In this document: positions 44,534 through 52,755 of the stretch, in pieces
Position numbering within the stretch: the stretch's first letter is position 1
Layout: every line of letters begins with the position of its first letter
Assembly (NCBI GenBank): GCA_016711605.1
Contig: JADJSS010000047.1
Coordinates: forward strand, 51,887-115,886
DNA length: 64,000 bases
Direction of reading: 5' to 3'
From: Saprospirales bacterium
Lineage (GTDB): Bacteria; Bacteroidota; Bacteroidia; Chitinophagales; JADIYW01
Translations under genes and position numbers: made by a program
The notes under the pieces: model-generated
What the model saw: the letters and a program-made list of their open reading frames with translations, nothing else
Told to the model about the DNA's origin: nothing
Databases searched by the model: none

Positions 44534-45394
44534 TTATTTTGATTCGAATTTATTTATAAACGGTTTGATATATTCTGCATATTTCTTTTCAAAGAACTCA
44601 TCTTGCTGAGCATTCATATACACCTTTCCTTCACCACTTTTTCCTTTTCGAATAAATTCGTTGTAAACTTTTTTTTCTTCTACAGGTGGAACGAGTCCAA
44701 ATTTTGATTCATGTGTTTTCATGTATTCAAAAGATGCATGTGTTTTTACTCTATTAATTATTTCTTCTGTTAAATTTAAATTTAGGTAGCGTGCTATTCT
44801 TTCTAATGTTTTATCTAAATCATTTTTTAACTGTTCGTATGTAACGTATAAAACAGGTAAGTCTTTTTTGTTCTCTAGCCACTCTTTATTGAACTTAAAC
44901 CAATTCATAACGGCTTTTTCTTTGGTGAAAAATTCTTCAAAGTTTTCATCAAATGTAATATCAGGATCTTTGTAGTTTTTATGGTGATGATATAATGAAA
45001 CTGCAACATCTTTTCCATCGCGAAATACATAAATTATTTTGCCTTTCATTTCTTTATTAAAAAACGCATAATCGTCATGAGATTTTATAATTCTAGGTTC
45101 AGGTAAACTATTTATTTTTTCAACAGGTTCACCCAAAAAAGATTGATTTTTTGGCCAAGGTGAAACATCATAAATATGGTTGAAATCCATATTTCCTTCG
45201 GTAACTAAATTATGCAGAATAACTTGCATCCAAGTGGTGCCAGATTTTAAATAAGTTACTATAAAAATATCGCTTTCTCTTTCTTCAAAATCCATAAAAT
45301 ATAATTGATGTCTTAGTTCTAAAATAACATCTTCCAATTTTTTATAAATTTTTACTAACCATCTTTCTAACAGCGTAATTATTTTTTTATACAT
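44534..45394 (-). CDS. Eukaryote-like cytosolic sulfotransferase (SULT type)
   Basis: The 286-residue protein matches PAPS-dependent sulfotransferases of Sulfotransfer_1 type. The 5'-phosphosulfate loop YLKSGTTW (48-55), the catalytic histidine in KSHDDY (His106), the 3'-phosphate site YVFRDGKDVAVSLY (Arg125, Ser133) and a C-terminal RKGKSGEG (249-256) appear in the order seen in animal and plant SULTs. It would transfer a sulfo group to a hydroxyl or amine of a small molecule or lipid; the acceptor is unknown. It lies alone on the minus strand between the lipoprotein and the 155-residue protein, with no PAPS-synthesis genes in the window. Confidence 0.85.
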   Translation of the reverse strand: MYKKIITLLERWLVKIYKKLEDVILELRHQLYFMDFEERESDIFIVTYLKSGTTWMQVILHNLVTEGNMDFNHIYDVSPWPKNQSFLGEPVEKINSLPEPRIIKSHDDYAFFNKEMKGKIIYVFRDGKDVAVSLYHHHKNYKDPDITFDENFEEFFTKEKAVMNWFKFNKEWLENKKDLPVLYVTYEQLKNDLDKTLERIARYLNLNLTEEIINRVKTHASFEYMKTHESKFGLVPPVEEKKVYNEFIRKGKSGEGKVYMNAQQDEFFEKKYAEYIKPFINKFESK

Positions 45395-45546
45395 TATAAA
45401 ATTATTATATTAAATTATTGAAAACAATAAAATTTGCTTCTAAAAACAAATTTACCTGGAATTGAACAAAAATTTATGAATTGATAAAAAACCGATTTTC
45501 AATTTTTGCGTATAATTTTTGTAAATTTACCAAAAAATAAATAAAA

Positions 45547-46014
45547 ATGTCAATTCCTCAACTTTCATCCTTAAACGAAGAAGAAAAAAGCTTAGTGTTA
45601 GACGCGCCAGTAATTGTATCGTATTTAATTGGTGGTTCCGATGATAATTTAGACGAAAACGAAAAACAAAAGTCGAATCATTTGGTACATATTCGTGCTG
45701 CAACAGGCGACCCGATTTTATTCGATTTTTATAAAGAAATAGAAGATTCTTTTGCATTAAAATTAAATGGTTATGTTGCTAAATATGGCAATTTACAAGT
45801 TAAAGAGCGCACTCGTGTTTTAGTAGAGGAACTGACAAAATTAAATGACATCTTACCTAAGTTAAATGATATCTATGCACGTGCGTATCTAAAATCATTG
45901 CGCAGTTTAGCACATGCTATTGCTGAAGTTTCTGGTGGTTTGTTAGGTTTTTTAGATATTTCTTATGAAGAAAAACATTTGACTGCTTTAGAAATGATAA
46001 CGTACGAACCATAA
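45547..46014 (+). CDS. Conserved-looking all-helical protein, possibly TerB-like
   Basis: The 155-residue soluble protein is predicted almost fully helical. The opening LSSLNEEEKSLVLDAPVIVSYLIGGSDDNLDENEKQ has the DxxLDExE-type acidic segment seen in TerB-like folds, but no diagnostic metal site. The stop overlaps the start of the DUF4112 gene by one base, so the pair is translationally coupled. Function is unknown. Confidence 0.5.
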   Translation: MSIPQLSSLNEEEKSLVLDAPVIVSYLIGGSDDNLDENEKQKSNHLVHIRAATGDPILFDFYKEIEDSFALKLNGYVAKYGNLQVKERTRVLVEELTKLNDILPKLNDIYARAYLKSLRSLAHAIAEVSGGLLGFLDISYEEKHLTALEMITYEP

Positions 46015-46517
46015 TGGAGCCAACGGTTATATCTAACTATAAAAAACCATTGCCACCACAATTGGTAAAAATTTCCAAGTTGGTGAAATTAATGGACACT
46101 GCTTTTACCATTCCATTTACCAATATAAAATTTGGATTAGATCCAATTATTGGTTTATTTCCAATTATTGGCCCAATAATAGATTATGGTATTTCTGCTT
46201 ATTTATTATTAGGAATGCTTAAAAACGGTGCAAGTGGGAAAGTGGTTATGAAAATGCTCGGCAATATTACGGTAGATGGATTAGTTGGCGCAATTCCTAT
46301 ATTAGGAAAACTTATTGATGTATTTTATAAAGCCAATCGAAGAAATTTAGTACTAGCTGTTGAACATTTTGAAGAAGGCAAACATGACGGAAGTGCAAAA
46401 CCATATATAATTGCATTTCTTAGTTTTTTTACCTTATTTTTTGTTGGTTTAGCATTCTTGTCTTTTTATGTATTCCAATATTTATGGCATTGGTTGAATG
46501 CACCAAGTGTGTTTTAG
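46014..46517 (+). CDS. DUF4112 domain membrane protein
   Basis: The 167-residue protein has the DUF4112 signature: IPFTNIKFGLDPIIGLFPIIGPIID, then a helix with KMLGNITVDGLVGAIPILGKLIDVFYKANRRN, followed by a C-terminal hydrophobic helix. The family is common and uncharacterised; two or three membrane segments are expected. The ATG overlaps the preceding stop by one base. Confidence 0.85.
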   Translation: MEPTVISNYKKPLPPQLVKISKLVKLMDTAFTIPFTNIKFGLDPIIGLFPIIGPIIDYGISAYLLLGMLKNGASGKVVMKMLGNITVDGLVGAIPILGKLIDVFYKANRRNLVLAVEHFEEGKHDGSAKPYIIAFLSFFTLFFVGLAFLSFYVFQYLWHWLNAPSVF

Positions 46518-46537
46518 TTGAAAATAAAAAAAATTAC

Positions 46538-46987
46538 TTACTGATTCTTATTAAACAAAAATCTATCAACGCTGAGCTTTCCAGCACCAGTTAGCATCAG
46601 TACTATATAAATAATAAGATACACAAAAGCTGTACTCACTTCATAACCATGTTCGCCTTTTGATATAATAGATGCACCATCTATCACAAATACAATATAG
46701 CTCATGCAAAAGATAAGTGGAATTAAACTTAATCGAGTAAACAATCCGAATATTAAAAATAAGCTACAGAAGAATTCTGCAAAGATGGTTAACCAAACAG
46801 AAACAGCACTTCCTAAACCCAAAAAATTTACTTGATTTTTCCAATAATCATTAGCAATCATATCATTTGCATGTATAAGCTTCTCAAAACCAATAAACGC
46901 CATCACAACGCCAATTAAAATGCGTAACAACAGCAAGCCAATATCAAGTCTTGTGTGGTTATAATTTGTGTCAAATAATTTTTTCAT
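46538..46987 (-). CDS. DoxX family membrane protein
   Basis: The 149-residue protein has four transmembrane helices and DoxX features (LRILIGVVMAFIGFEKLIH near the start, AEFFCSLFLIFGLFTRL in the middle). Members are often quinone- or redox-associated but functions vary. It sits 13 bases from the UbiD gene on the same strand, and it may be co-transcribed with it. Confidence 0.82.
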   Translation of the reverse strand: MKKLFDTNYNHTRLDIGLLLLRILIGVVMAFIGFEKLIHANDMIANDYWKNQVNFLGLGSAVSVWLTIFAEFFCSLFLIFGLFTRLSLIPLIFCMSYIVFVIDGASIISKGEHGYEVSTAFVYLIIYIVLMLTGAGKLSVDRFLFNKNQ

Positions 46988-46999
46988 AAGTAGATTTTG

Positions 47000-48787
47000 T
47001 TAAAGATAAGATTTCAAAATTGCATCAACACGTTTTTCAACAGTAAGATTTTTTTCTAAAACTGGTGCATGATGTGGTTTAATGCGTGCATCAATAATTA
47101 AGGTGTCACAGCACCAGTGTTTGTTTTCAATACGTTCGTTAATGCCATACATATCGTGCGAAGGATTGCTTCGTGTAAACGTTACCCAAAGGAAATTATT
47201 AAAATCAGCAGCTAAGAAGTCTGCATCATCACAAATAATAATAAGTGGAATTCCATTAATATTTGGCATTTCCTTTACAGCATTCGCTAATTCGCTAATT
47301 TGCTCATTATCTAATTCTACAGCAAGTATTCCTTTTGTTACCAACTTCGGATTTTTAAAAGAGTTCGGCAATATGAAGTCGTTAGGTAATTTATCTAATA
47401 AATCTCTTTTCTTTTCACCACAAGCAGCAATAATTACTTTGCTTCCTGTATTCAAACCATCGCCAGAATAGTCTAACGTGTCAATAGTTGTTTTGGTTTG
47501 AAAATGAATATCTCTAGATAAATCTATTCGTTCTAAAATATGCTGAAAGAACTTTTCTTCATCATGTGTTTTCAAATGTTCGTCATCACTTTTATTCGCA
47601 ATAAATAAAAATTTTGCCAAGCTTAATTGTCCAGTTCCTAAAATATGATTGGCAATCGTTAGCAATTCCTGTGGTTGTTTGTTTGTATAATATGGTGTGT
47701 AACGTTCGCTGCCAATTGCCAATAATAATGGATGCACACCAGCTGCATCCACTGCATGCACTTCGTGCAAGCCAGGAATTTCTGTGCTTATAGCACTGCC
47801 TGTCATTTCATGTATCATGTTGCCAAAAGCAGTATCTTCTTGCGGTGGACGACCAACAACAGTAAAACTCCAAATGGCATTTTTCTTTGCGTATACATTA
47901 TTTACACGCATCAAAGGAAAATCATGTTTCAAAGAATAGTAACCTAAATGATCGCCAAAAGGTCCTTCTGGTTTTACTTCATTTTGATAAACTTCACCTG
48001 TAATGACAAAGTCTGAATCGGTGCTTAAACAAAAACCATCTTCATCATATAGATAGCGAAATCTTCTGCCACCAAGCGCACCTGCAAAAGTCAATTCCGA
48101 TAAACCTTCAGGCAATGGCATGACTGCTGCAAAGGAATGAGAAGGTGGACCACCAATGAATATGGAGACTTTCATCGGTTTACCTAAGTTGTTCCACTTA
48201 GTTTGATGCACGCCAATACCACGATGCAGCTGATAATGCAAACCAATTTCTTTGTCTTGTATATACTCATTTCCTGAAAGTTGAATGCGATACATACCAA
48301 GATTTGAATGCATTACACCAGTTTTATCAGCATCTTCTGAATAGACAATTGGCAACGTAACAAACGCGCCACCATCTTTTTCCCAACATTGAATTTGAGG
48401 CACATCAGAAATTTTTATTTTTTCGAAATGATGCGAAGAAACTTTTTTTGGTAATGCTTTAAATGCAGCGAATGCCACACTAATATTTTTTAATGGATTT
48501 TTAAGTGCACTCATCGGATCGGATTTGAGTGCAATCATTTTTTTTACATTTGGCAAAGTATTTCTGAACAAAAATTGACTGCGTTCTGTGGTACCAAATA
48601 AATTAGAAACTGCTTGATAGTTGGAACCTTTTACTTTTTCAAATAAAATTGCTTTCCCTTTTGCTTCAAAAATACGCAAATGAATAGCAGCCATTTCTAA
48701 ATACGGATCTACTTCTTCTTTTATACGAATCAGTTGTCCTGATTTATCTAAATCATCGATGCAATCTTGTAAGGATTTATAAGCCAT
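47000..48787 (-). CDS. UbiD family (prenylated-FMN) decarboxylase
   Basis: UbiD enzymes decarboxylate aromatic or alpha,beta-unsaturated acids using prenylated FMN. The protein of 595 residues (from the preferred ATG at 48787, MAYKSLQDCID) has the LIRIKEEVDPYLEMAAI opening, the GGP-x-H segment, PEGPFGDHLGYYSL with the catalytic Glu/Arg region, and a long C-domain. The length and a menaquinone-using host suggest the menaquinone-pathway decarboxylase of the futalosine route, but aromatic-acid decarboxylation cannot be ruled out. The window does not show a UbiX partner. Confidence 0.85.
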   Translation of the reverse strand: MAYKSLQDCIDDLDKSGQLIRIKEEVDPYLEMAAIHLRIFEAKGKAILFEKVKGSNYQAVSNLFGTTERSQFLFRNTLPNVKKMIALKSDPMSALKNPLKNISVAFAAFKALPKKVSSHHFEKIKISDVPQIQCWEKDGGAFVTLPIVYSEDADKTGVMHSNLGMYRIQLSGNEYIQDKEIGLHYQLHRGIGVHQTKWNNLGKPMKVSIFIGGPPSHSFAAVMPLPEGLSELTFAGALGGRRFRYLYDEDGFCLSTDSDFVITGEVYQNEVKPEGPFGDHLGYYSLKHDFPLMRVNNVYAKKNAIWSFTVVGRPPQEDTAFGNMIHEMTGSAISTEIPGLHEVHAVDAAGVHPLLLAIGSERYTPYYTNKQPQELLTIANHILGTGQLSLAKFLFIANKSDDEHLKTHDEEKFFQHILERIDLSRDIHFQTKTTIDTLDYSGDGLNTGSKVIIAACGEKKRDLLDKLPNDFILPNSFKNPKLVTKGILAVELDNEQISELANAVKEMPNINGIPLIIICDDADFLAADFNNFLWVTFTRSNPSHDMYGINERIENKHWCCDTLIIDARIKPHHAPVLEKNLTVEKRVDAILKSYL

Positions 48788-48899
48788 AATTGATGAACAA
48801 AAATTGAAACAAATTAATTGAATAGATAATAAAAACGACGAAAGCAATAAATTAATTTCCTGAATATTATGAATTGCTTTGATCTAAAATAAATTGTTA

Positions 48900-48995
48900 T
48901 TGATTTCAAAGAAAAGATCCTGAAACAAGTTCAGGATGACAGCGTCGCGGCACCGAGTCGCTGTCATGCCGAATTCATTTCGGCATCTATTTCTT
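48900..48995. repeat. Composite palindromic repeat
   Basis: Three nested hairpins occur in series: cctgaa/ttcagg at 48919-48935, atgacagcg/cgctgtcat spanning 48936-48966, and gccgaa/ttcggc at 48967-48984. The first is the same element found in the deacetylase and metG genes. It fills the gap between UbiD and the next gene; no gene overlaps it. Confidence 0.65.
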
Positions 48996-49049
48996 ACATT
49001 TTAGTTGTTCAATTTAGTATAAATAGTACGAATCAATGATAATGTAGAA

Positions 49050-49451
49050 CTATTCATACACAATACTTTCACCTAACTGTGTACTAACGATATCGTGTAT
49101 ATCAGCTGAACTATAAGATGTTTTTAATCCATTTTCATCATAGTTTGAAGAGTTGTCATAGTCATTTTCTGAATAAGAACTACCAGAATTGCTTTCAGAT
49201 TCTTGCGCCATTGCTGCTAACAATAATAATGCAGCAGCAGCAGCAGCTTCATCAGATAAATTGCCTTGTTGATTTGTAGTGGTTTCGTTGCTATTTTGAT
49301 GGTTTGTTTCCGCTGCAACTTCTTTAGTTGATTCAACATAAGATGGTGTAGACTGATAAACAATTTTTTGTTTTGGTGTAAACATTCTTACTGCTATAAT
49401 TGTAACTATTACAATAGCTGCGATTTTGATTTTTGATGTTGATGTTTGCAT
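49050..49451 (-). CDS. Hypothetical membrane-anchored low-complexity protein
   Basis: The 133-residue protein has one N-terminal membrane helix (IAAIVIVTIIAVRMF), a Thr/Asn/Glu/Ser-rich segment, an alanine/leucine run (AAAAALLLLAAMA) near residue 75 and an acidic Ser/Asn/Tyr-rich tail. No domain is recognisable. The composition suggests a disordered surface or periplasmic protein. A real gene is likely because the frame is long and the membrane anchor well formed. Confidence 0.5.
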   Translation of the reverse strand: MQTSTSKIKIAAIVIVTIIAVRMFTPKQKIVYQSTPSYVESTKEVAAETNHQNSNETTTNQQGNLSDEAAAAAALLLLAAMAQESESNSGSSYSENDYDNSSNYDENGLKTSYSSADIHDIVSTQLGESIVYE

Positions 49452-49560
49452 TTTGTTTATTTTTTATTGTGATTGATTTGATAGTGTAAAATTCAATCAA
49501 TTCTAAAAATAAACATCAACTAAAACATCCAAAATAAAAACTCATGGTTTTCCTTAGTAA

Positions 49561-50733
49561 CTATTTTTTATTTGTTTTCCATCGTTTTTGATAGATTTCT
49601 AAATCTTCTTTCCAAACTTTTTCACCACCATCTATATAATTAGGATTGATGAGTTGTGATTGTTTAGCATAATATGTAGCCAGTTCAAATTCTCCATTAA
49701 AGTAGAGAACTTCACCATACGTGTCCCAAACATTAGCATCTGCTGGATGAATTAAGGTTTGAATTTTTGCCAATGATAAAGCTTTTTTTATTTCATTATT
49801 TGCTAAGAACTCATATGTCAGTGTATTAATAATACCACTCGGAACCTTATAGAGAATTAAATTGGATATAATTTTATTGCACTCAATTTCACTCATGTTT
49901 TCATTTATTGGCAGGTATGTTTCTTTAACTTCTTTATTGGAAATACCATTTTTTAAAACTTGTTCAAGCTCTCTGTAATGTACTAATCCACCTGTTTTAT
50001 CGTCCTCTTTATATCTTGTAAAATAGTTTGGTTGAATATTTTTCATGGATAGAAATTTATTCAGATCAAAGAGTCTGTCATAAATTAATTCTTGGTTTTT
50101 TATTTTTGTATCTAACCGAAAATACATGCAAGCACTATTAAATATATTGTATTTTGGGAAATAGAAATACAAAAAATCTTTAGTTGGCACACTTGGGTAA
50201 TCTTCTTGAGTAATTCTGTAAATAACAATCTTGTTGGTTTTATCTTCAATATTAAAACTATCATTTTCTACAAATAAAAAATAGTTTTTGTAATTATTAT
50301 AGGTTGTTGAATCTACAAATTCCTGAATTTTTTTGAAATTAGATTTTGTGGTTACTATAGTTGTTTTATTGGTAACAAATGGCAATACCGATGAAATACT
50401 ATGCGGATGCCAATGACTACTCAAAATATATTTTAATGGTTTTTTAGGAAAATAGATTTTTAAAGTCTCTATTATTTGATTTCCTTCTTCATAATGATCT
50501 TTTAGATTTTTTGCGCCACCACCTTCTTGTACAATTGGCATATCAATTAATGCAATAAAATCTTTAAATTCTATAATAGTACTTTTTGTAATTTCATGTT
50601 TTATTGTAGATGTATCATAATACATAAAGTATATGCCATCCTGAATTTTTTGGATTTTGTTTAAGTTGTTTTTAGTTTGTGCCATTATGATAAATGGCAC
50701 AAATAGCAGTACAAATAGAAACGTTTTTTTCAT
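49561..50733 (-). CDS. Metallo-beta-lactamase-fold protein with degenerate metal site
   Basis: The 390-residue protein has a signal peptide and the MBL-fold core (a DGIYFMYYD opening, FIALIDMP, then YILSSHWHPHSISS). The metal motif, normally HxHxDH, is H107-W-H-P-H-S, as if the aspartate were missing. The later SGD-type aspartate region reads IFNSACMY, also lacking its acidic residue. A C-terminal TPR-like repeat (PADANVWDTYGEVLYF, then FELATYYAKQSQLINPN) follows. It is therefore more likely a periplasmic non-catalytic binding protein than a hydrolase; inference only. Confidence 0.6.
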   Translation of the reverse strand: MKKTFLFVLLFVPFIIMAQTKNNLNKIQKIQDGIYFMYYDTSTIKHEITKSTIIEFKDFIALIDMPIVQEGGGAKNLKDHYEEGNQIIETLKIYFPKKPLKYILSSHWHPHSISSVLPFVTNKTTIVTTKSNFKKIQEFVDSTTYNNYKNYFLFVENDSFNIEDKTNKIVIYRITQEDYPSVPTKDFLYFYFPKYNIFNSACMYFRLDTKIKNQELIYDRLFDLNKFLSMKNIQPNYFTRYKEDDKTGGLVHYRELEQVLKNGISNKEVKETYLPINENMSEIECNKIISNLILYKVPSGIINTLTYEFLANNEIKKALSLAKIQTLIHPADANVWDTYGEVLYFNGEFELATYYAKQSQLINPNYIDGGEKVWKEDLEIYQKRWKTNKK

Positions 50734-50859
50734 TTGGTTTAATTTTCTGCAAGTTTAATTAAACCTATTTCATTACACTAAATAGCATTTTTCTTTTAAC
50801 AAGAACTTATAAAAGAAACTGTTAATTAACATTTATTTTTGAAAAACTAATTGATCAAA

Positions 50860-51903
50860 TCAATGTGATTCGTAAAACTGAATGGCGTCTATATCAAATA
50901 ATTGCCATTCTTCAAGATGTGGCAAAGATGCAGAAATCTGATACTTTATTTTTTCATATTTCTTATCCGAACTGCCAATATTATCTATCATTTTTTGTGC
51001 TAAATTCACGCGAGGCATCAATCCATCTTTCGCGCCCCAAATTAATAACACTGGTGTTTTTATTTCGTTCAATCTTGCCGTTAAATCTAGATGCGTGAAT
51101 ATTGATTGTCCTTTATAAGTTAACACAGATGGTGCAAATGCTTGGTTCTCGTATAAGATATTTATTTCTGTTTGAGGTTTAGATGTTGATTGAACAGTCA
51201 TATTTGCTGTATTAAACGTTATACCTTTTACCTGATTTAAATAAATTTGATGTTGTTTGTAATCGTCTTTCGTTAAAACTGGATGCGCCACATAATAGTT
51301 CTTACAATTTTGCCAAAACGGTTGAGAAATTGGGTCGTTTAACGCAATTACCGAATCTGCTTTTTGCGTTAGCCAAGCAATAGATAACTGCGAACCATGC
51401 ACCATATCGTATGAAGGACTTTCCAGTATAGCACCAGCCACTTTTTTCTGATGTGTAGTATCTAATAAATAGTAAGAAGCCAACGCGCCACCCCAATTTG
51501 TACCATGCAAAAATACTTTATTTACTTTCCCAATTTCTTTGGTGAAGTCAATGATATTATCCAGGTCTTCGCTGAATTGTTCCAACGTCATGTCTGATTC
51601 GTTGACGTTTCCTTGCGTGTAACCAGAACCACGCTGATCGTAATAAATAACTTTATAATTGGCTTCAATTGCTTTCCAATAGGAATAACTGCGCTCGTTT
51701 TGTGCGGTGCTTCCAGGACCACCATGTACAAAAATTACAGCAGTTTGCGAATTGGCATTTCCACATATGCGAACAGGCAAAGCAACGCTACCAATTTTTA
51801 CAAAATAATAATTATCTAAATTAGTGACTGTTGTTTTTTTACAAGAAAAAAACACGCAAGAAATGCATAAAAAAAGTATTAATATTTTTGTTGATTTTTG
51901 CAT
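50860..51903 (-). CDS. Alpha/beta hydrolase-fold lipoprotein lacking its catalytic serine
   Basis: The 347-residue protein has a lipobox (FFSC at residues 18-21) and the prolyl-iminopeptidase-like layout: HGGPGS (60-65), YDQRGSGYT, the nucleophile elbow HGTNWGG (133-139), the aspartate in IWGAKDGL and the histidine in LPHLEEW. In the elbow G-x-S-x-G the serine is asparagine (Asn136, codon AAT where AGT would be Ser). The fold should be intact but the catalytic triad is not, unless the base is misread. The ATG at 51903 starts the signal peptide; the ATG at 51945 does not. Confidence 0.8.
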   Translation of the reverse strand: MQKSTKILILFLCISCVFFSCKKTTVTNLDNYYFVKIGSVALPVRICGNANSQTAVIFVHGGPGSTAQNERSYSYWKAIEANYKVIYYDQRGSGYTQGNVNESDMTLEQFSEDLDNIIDFTKEIGKVNKVFLHGTNWGGALASYYLLDTTHQKKVAGAILESPSYDMVHGSQLSIAWLTQKADSVIALNDPISQPFWQNCKNYYVAHPVLTKDDYKQHQIYLNQVKGITFNTANMTVQSTSKPQTEINILYENQAFAPSVLTYKGQSIFTHLDLTARLNEIKTPVLLIWGAKDGLMPRVNLAQKMIDNIGSSDKKYEKIKYQISASLPHLEEWQLFDIDAIQFYESH

Positions 51904-51907
51904 GTTG

Positions 51908-52657
51908 TTATTCTTTTTCTCTTCTAAATACATAGCTAATACCAACTTCAGCCATAATATTACTCACCCATTTTTTATTATTTGGATAACGAAACAATAA
52001 GCCAGTTCCAAAATGAATGGCGATTGGAACTTCTAATTTTTTAGAACAATCGTAACCAGCTAAAATTTTTCCACCAACTAATACATTGTGAAATCCATAT
52101 CTAACTTTTGAAAACGAGCCGTCGCCTTGTCGCTCGTAAACTGGTGCATTTAATTTTGAATATTGATAACCAATATCGACGTTTACTTCTGTGAAAATTC
52201 CCATTGCAAAAGTATGTCGGTAGGCAATTTCTGGAATAAAGAAAAAAGAAGTATTGTATCTTTTTCGATAAATATAACCGAAAGTTGGTTTGATAAAAAT
52301 TTCGCGTTCAATTATTTTTGGATTTAATGTACTGCTACCTTCATTTAATTTTGGTTTAGAAAAAATACGATAACCACCACTTAATGCAACACCAAAAGTC
52401 ATTTGAATTGGTTTTACAAATGCAATACTCGTGATGCCAGCAACTGAGAAAAAATGTTTCTTGTATTTTAATCCTTCTACTTTTAGAACTTGTTTGTTGC
52501 TGTCAATAGTTGGTTTTCCAGTTAAATCAGACAACACTTTATTGTATTTTATATTGGCTTTTTCATTTTTAGTTTGTGCATGCAATAAAGGCAATTGACA
52601 AAAAATGAAGAGCAGTAGAAGTATACTTGTTTTATAATGGAAATAGAATAGTTTCAT
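51908..52657 (-). CDS. Secreted outer-membrane barrel-like protein
   Basis: The 249-residue protein has a signal peptide (ILLLLFIFCQLPLLHAQ) and alternating amphipathic strands (GVALSGGYRIF, FIKPTFGYIYRK, FFFIPEIAYRHTF, GLLFRYPNNKK). They end in AEVGISYVFRR, consistent with an eight-stranded outer-membrane barrel. It ends four bases before the start of the lipoprotein gene on the same strand, so the two form an operon. Ligand and role are unknown. Confidence 0.6.
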   Translation of the reverse strand: MKLFYFHYKTSILLLLFIFCQLPLLHAQTKNEKANIKYNKVLSDLTGKPTIDSNKQVLKVEGLKYKKHFFSVAGITSIAFVKPIQMTFGVALSGGYRIFSKPKLNEGSSTLNPKIIEREIFIKPTFGYIYRKRYNTSFFFIPEIAYRHTFAMGIFTEVNVDIGYQYSKLNAPVYERQGDGSFSKVRYGFHNVLVGGKILAGYDCSKKLEVPIAIHFGTGLLFRYPNNKKWVSNIMAEVGISYVFRREKE

Positions 52658-52721
52658 TGATGTATAATCGATGCAAAATAAGAAAAAATAGCTTTAAAAA
52701 AGAAGTATTTATACATTAACT

Positions 52722-52750
52722 AAAAATTCCTGCAAAAGCAGGAATTTTTT
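52722..52750 (-). terminator. Intrinsic terminator of the glutamine synthetase gene
   Basis: aaaaattcctgc (52722-52733) pairs with gcaggaattttt (52738-52749) across an aaaa loop. It sits just past the minus-strand stop at 52756 and its own minus-strand T-run follows. Confidence 0.85.
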
Positions 52751-52755
52751 AGTAT

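Noticed and set aside
48949..48960. ggcaccgagtcg identical to a piece of the Cas9 guide-RNA scaffold tail
   Set aside because: It is a short match inside a larger palindromic repeat. There is no cas gene, CRISPR array or matching second hairpin nearby, so it is coincidence.
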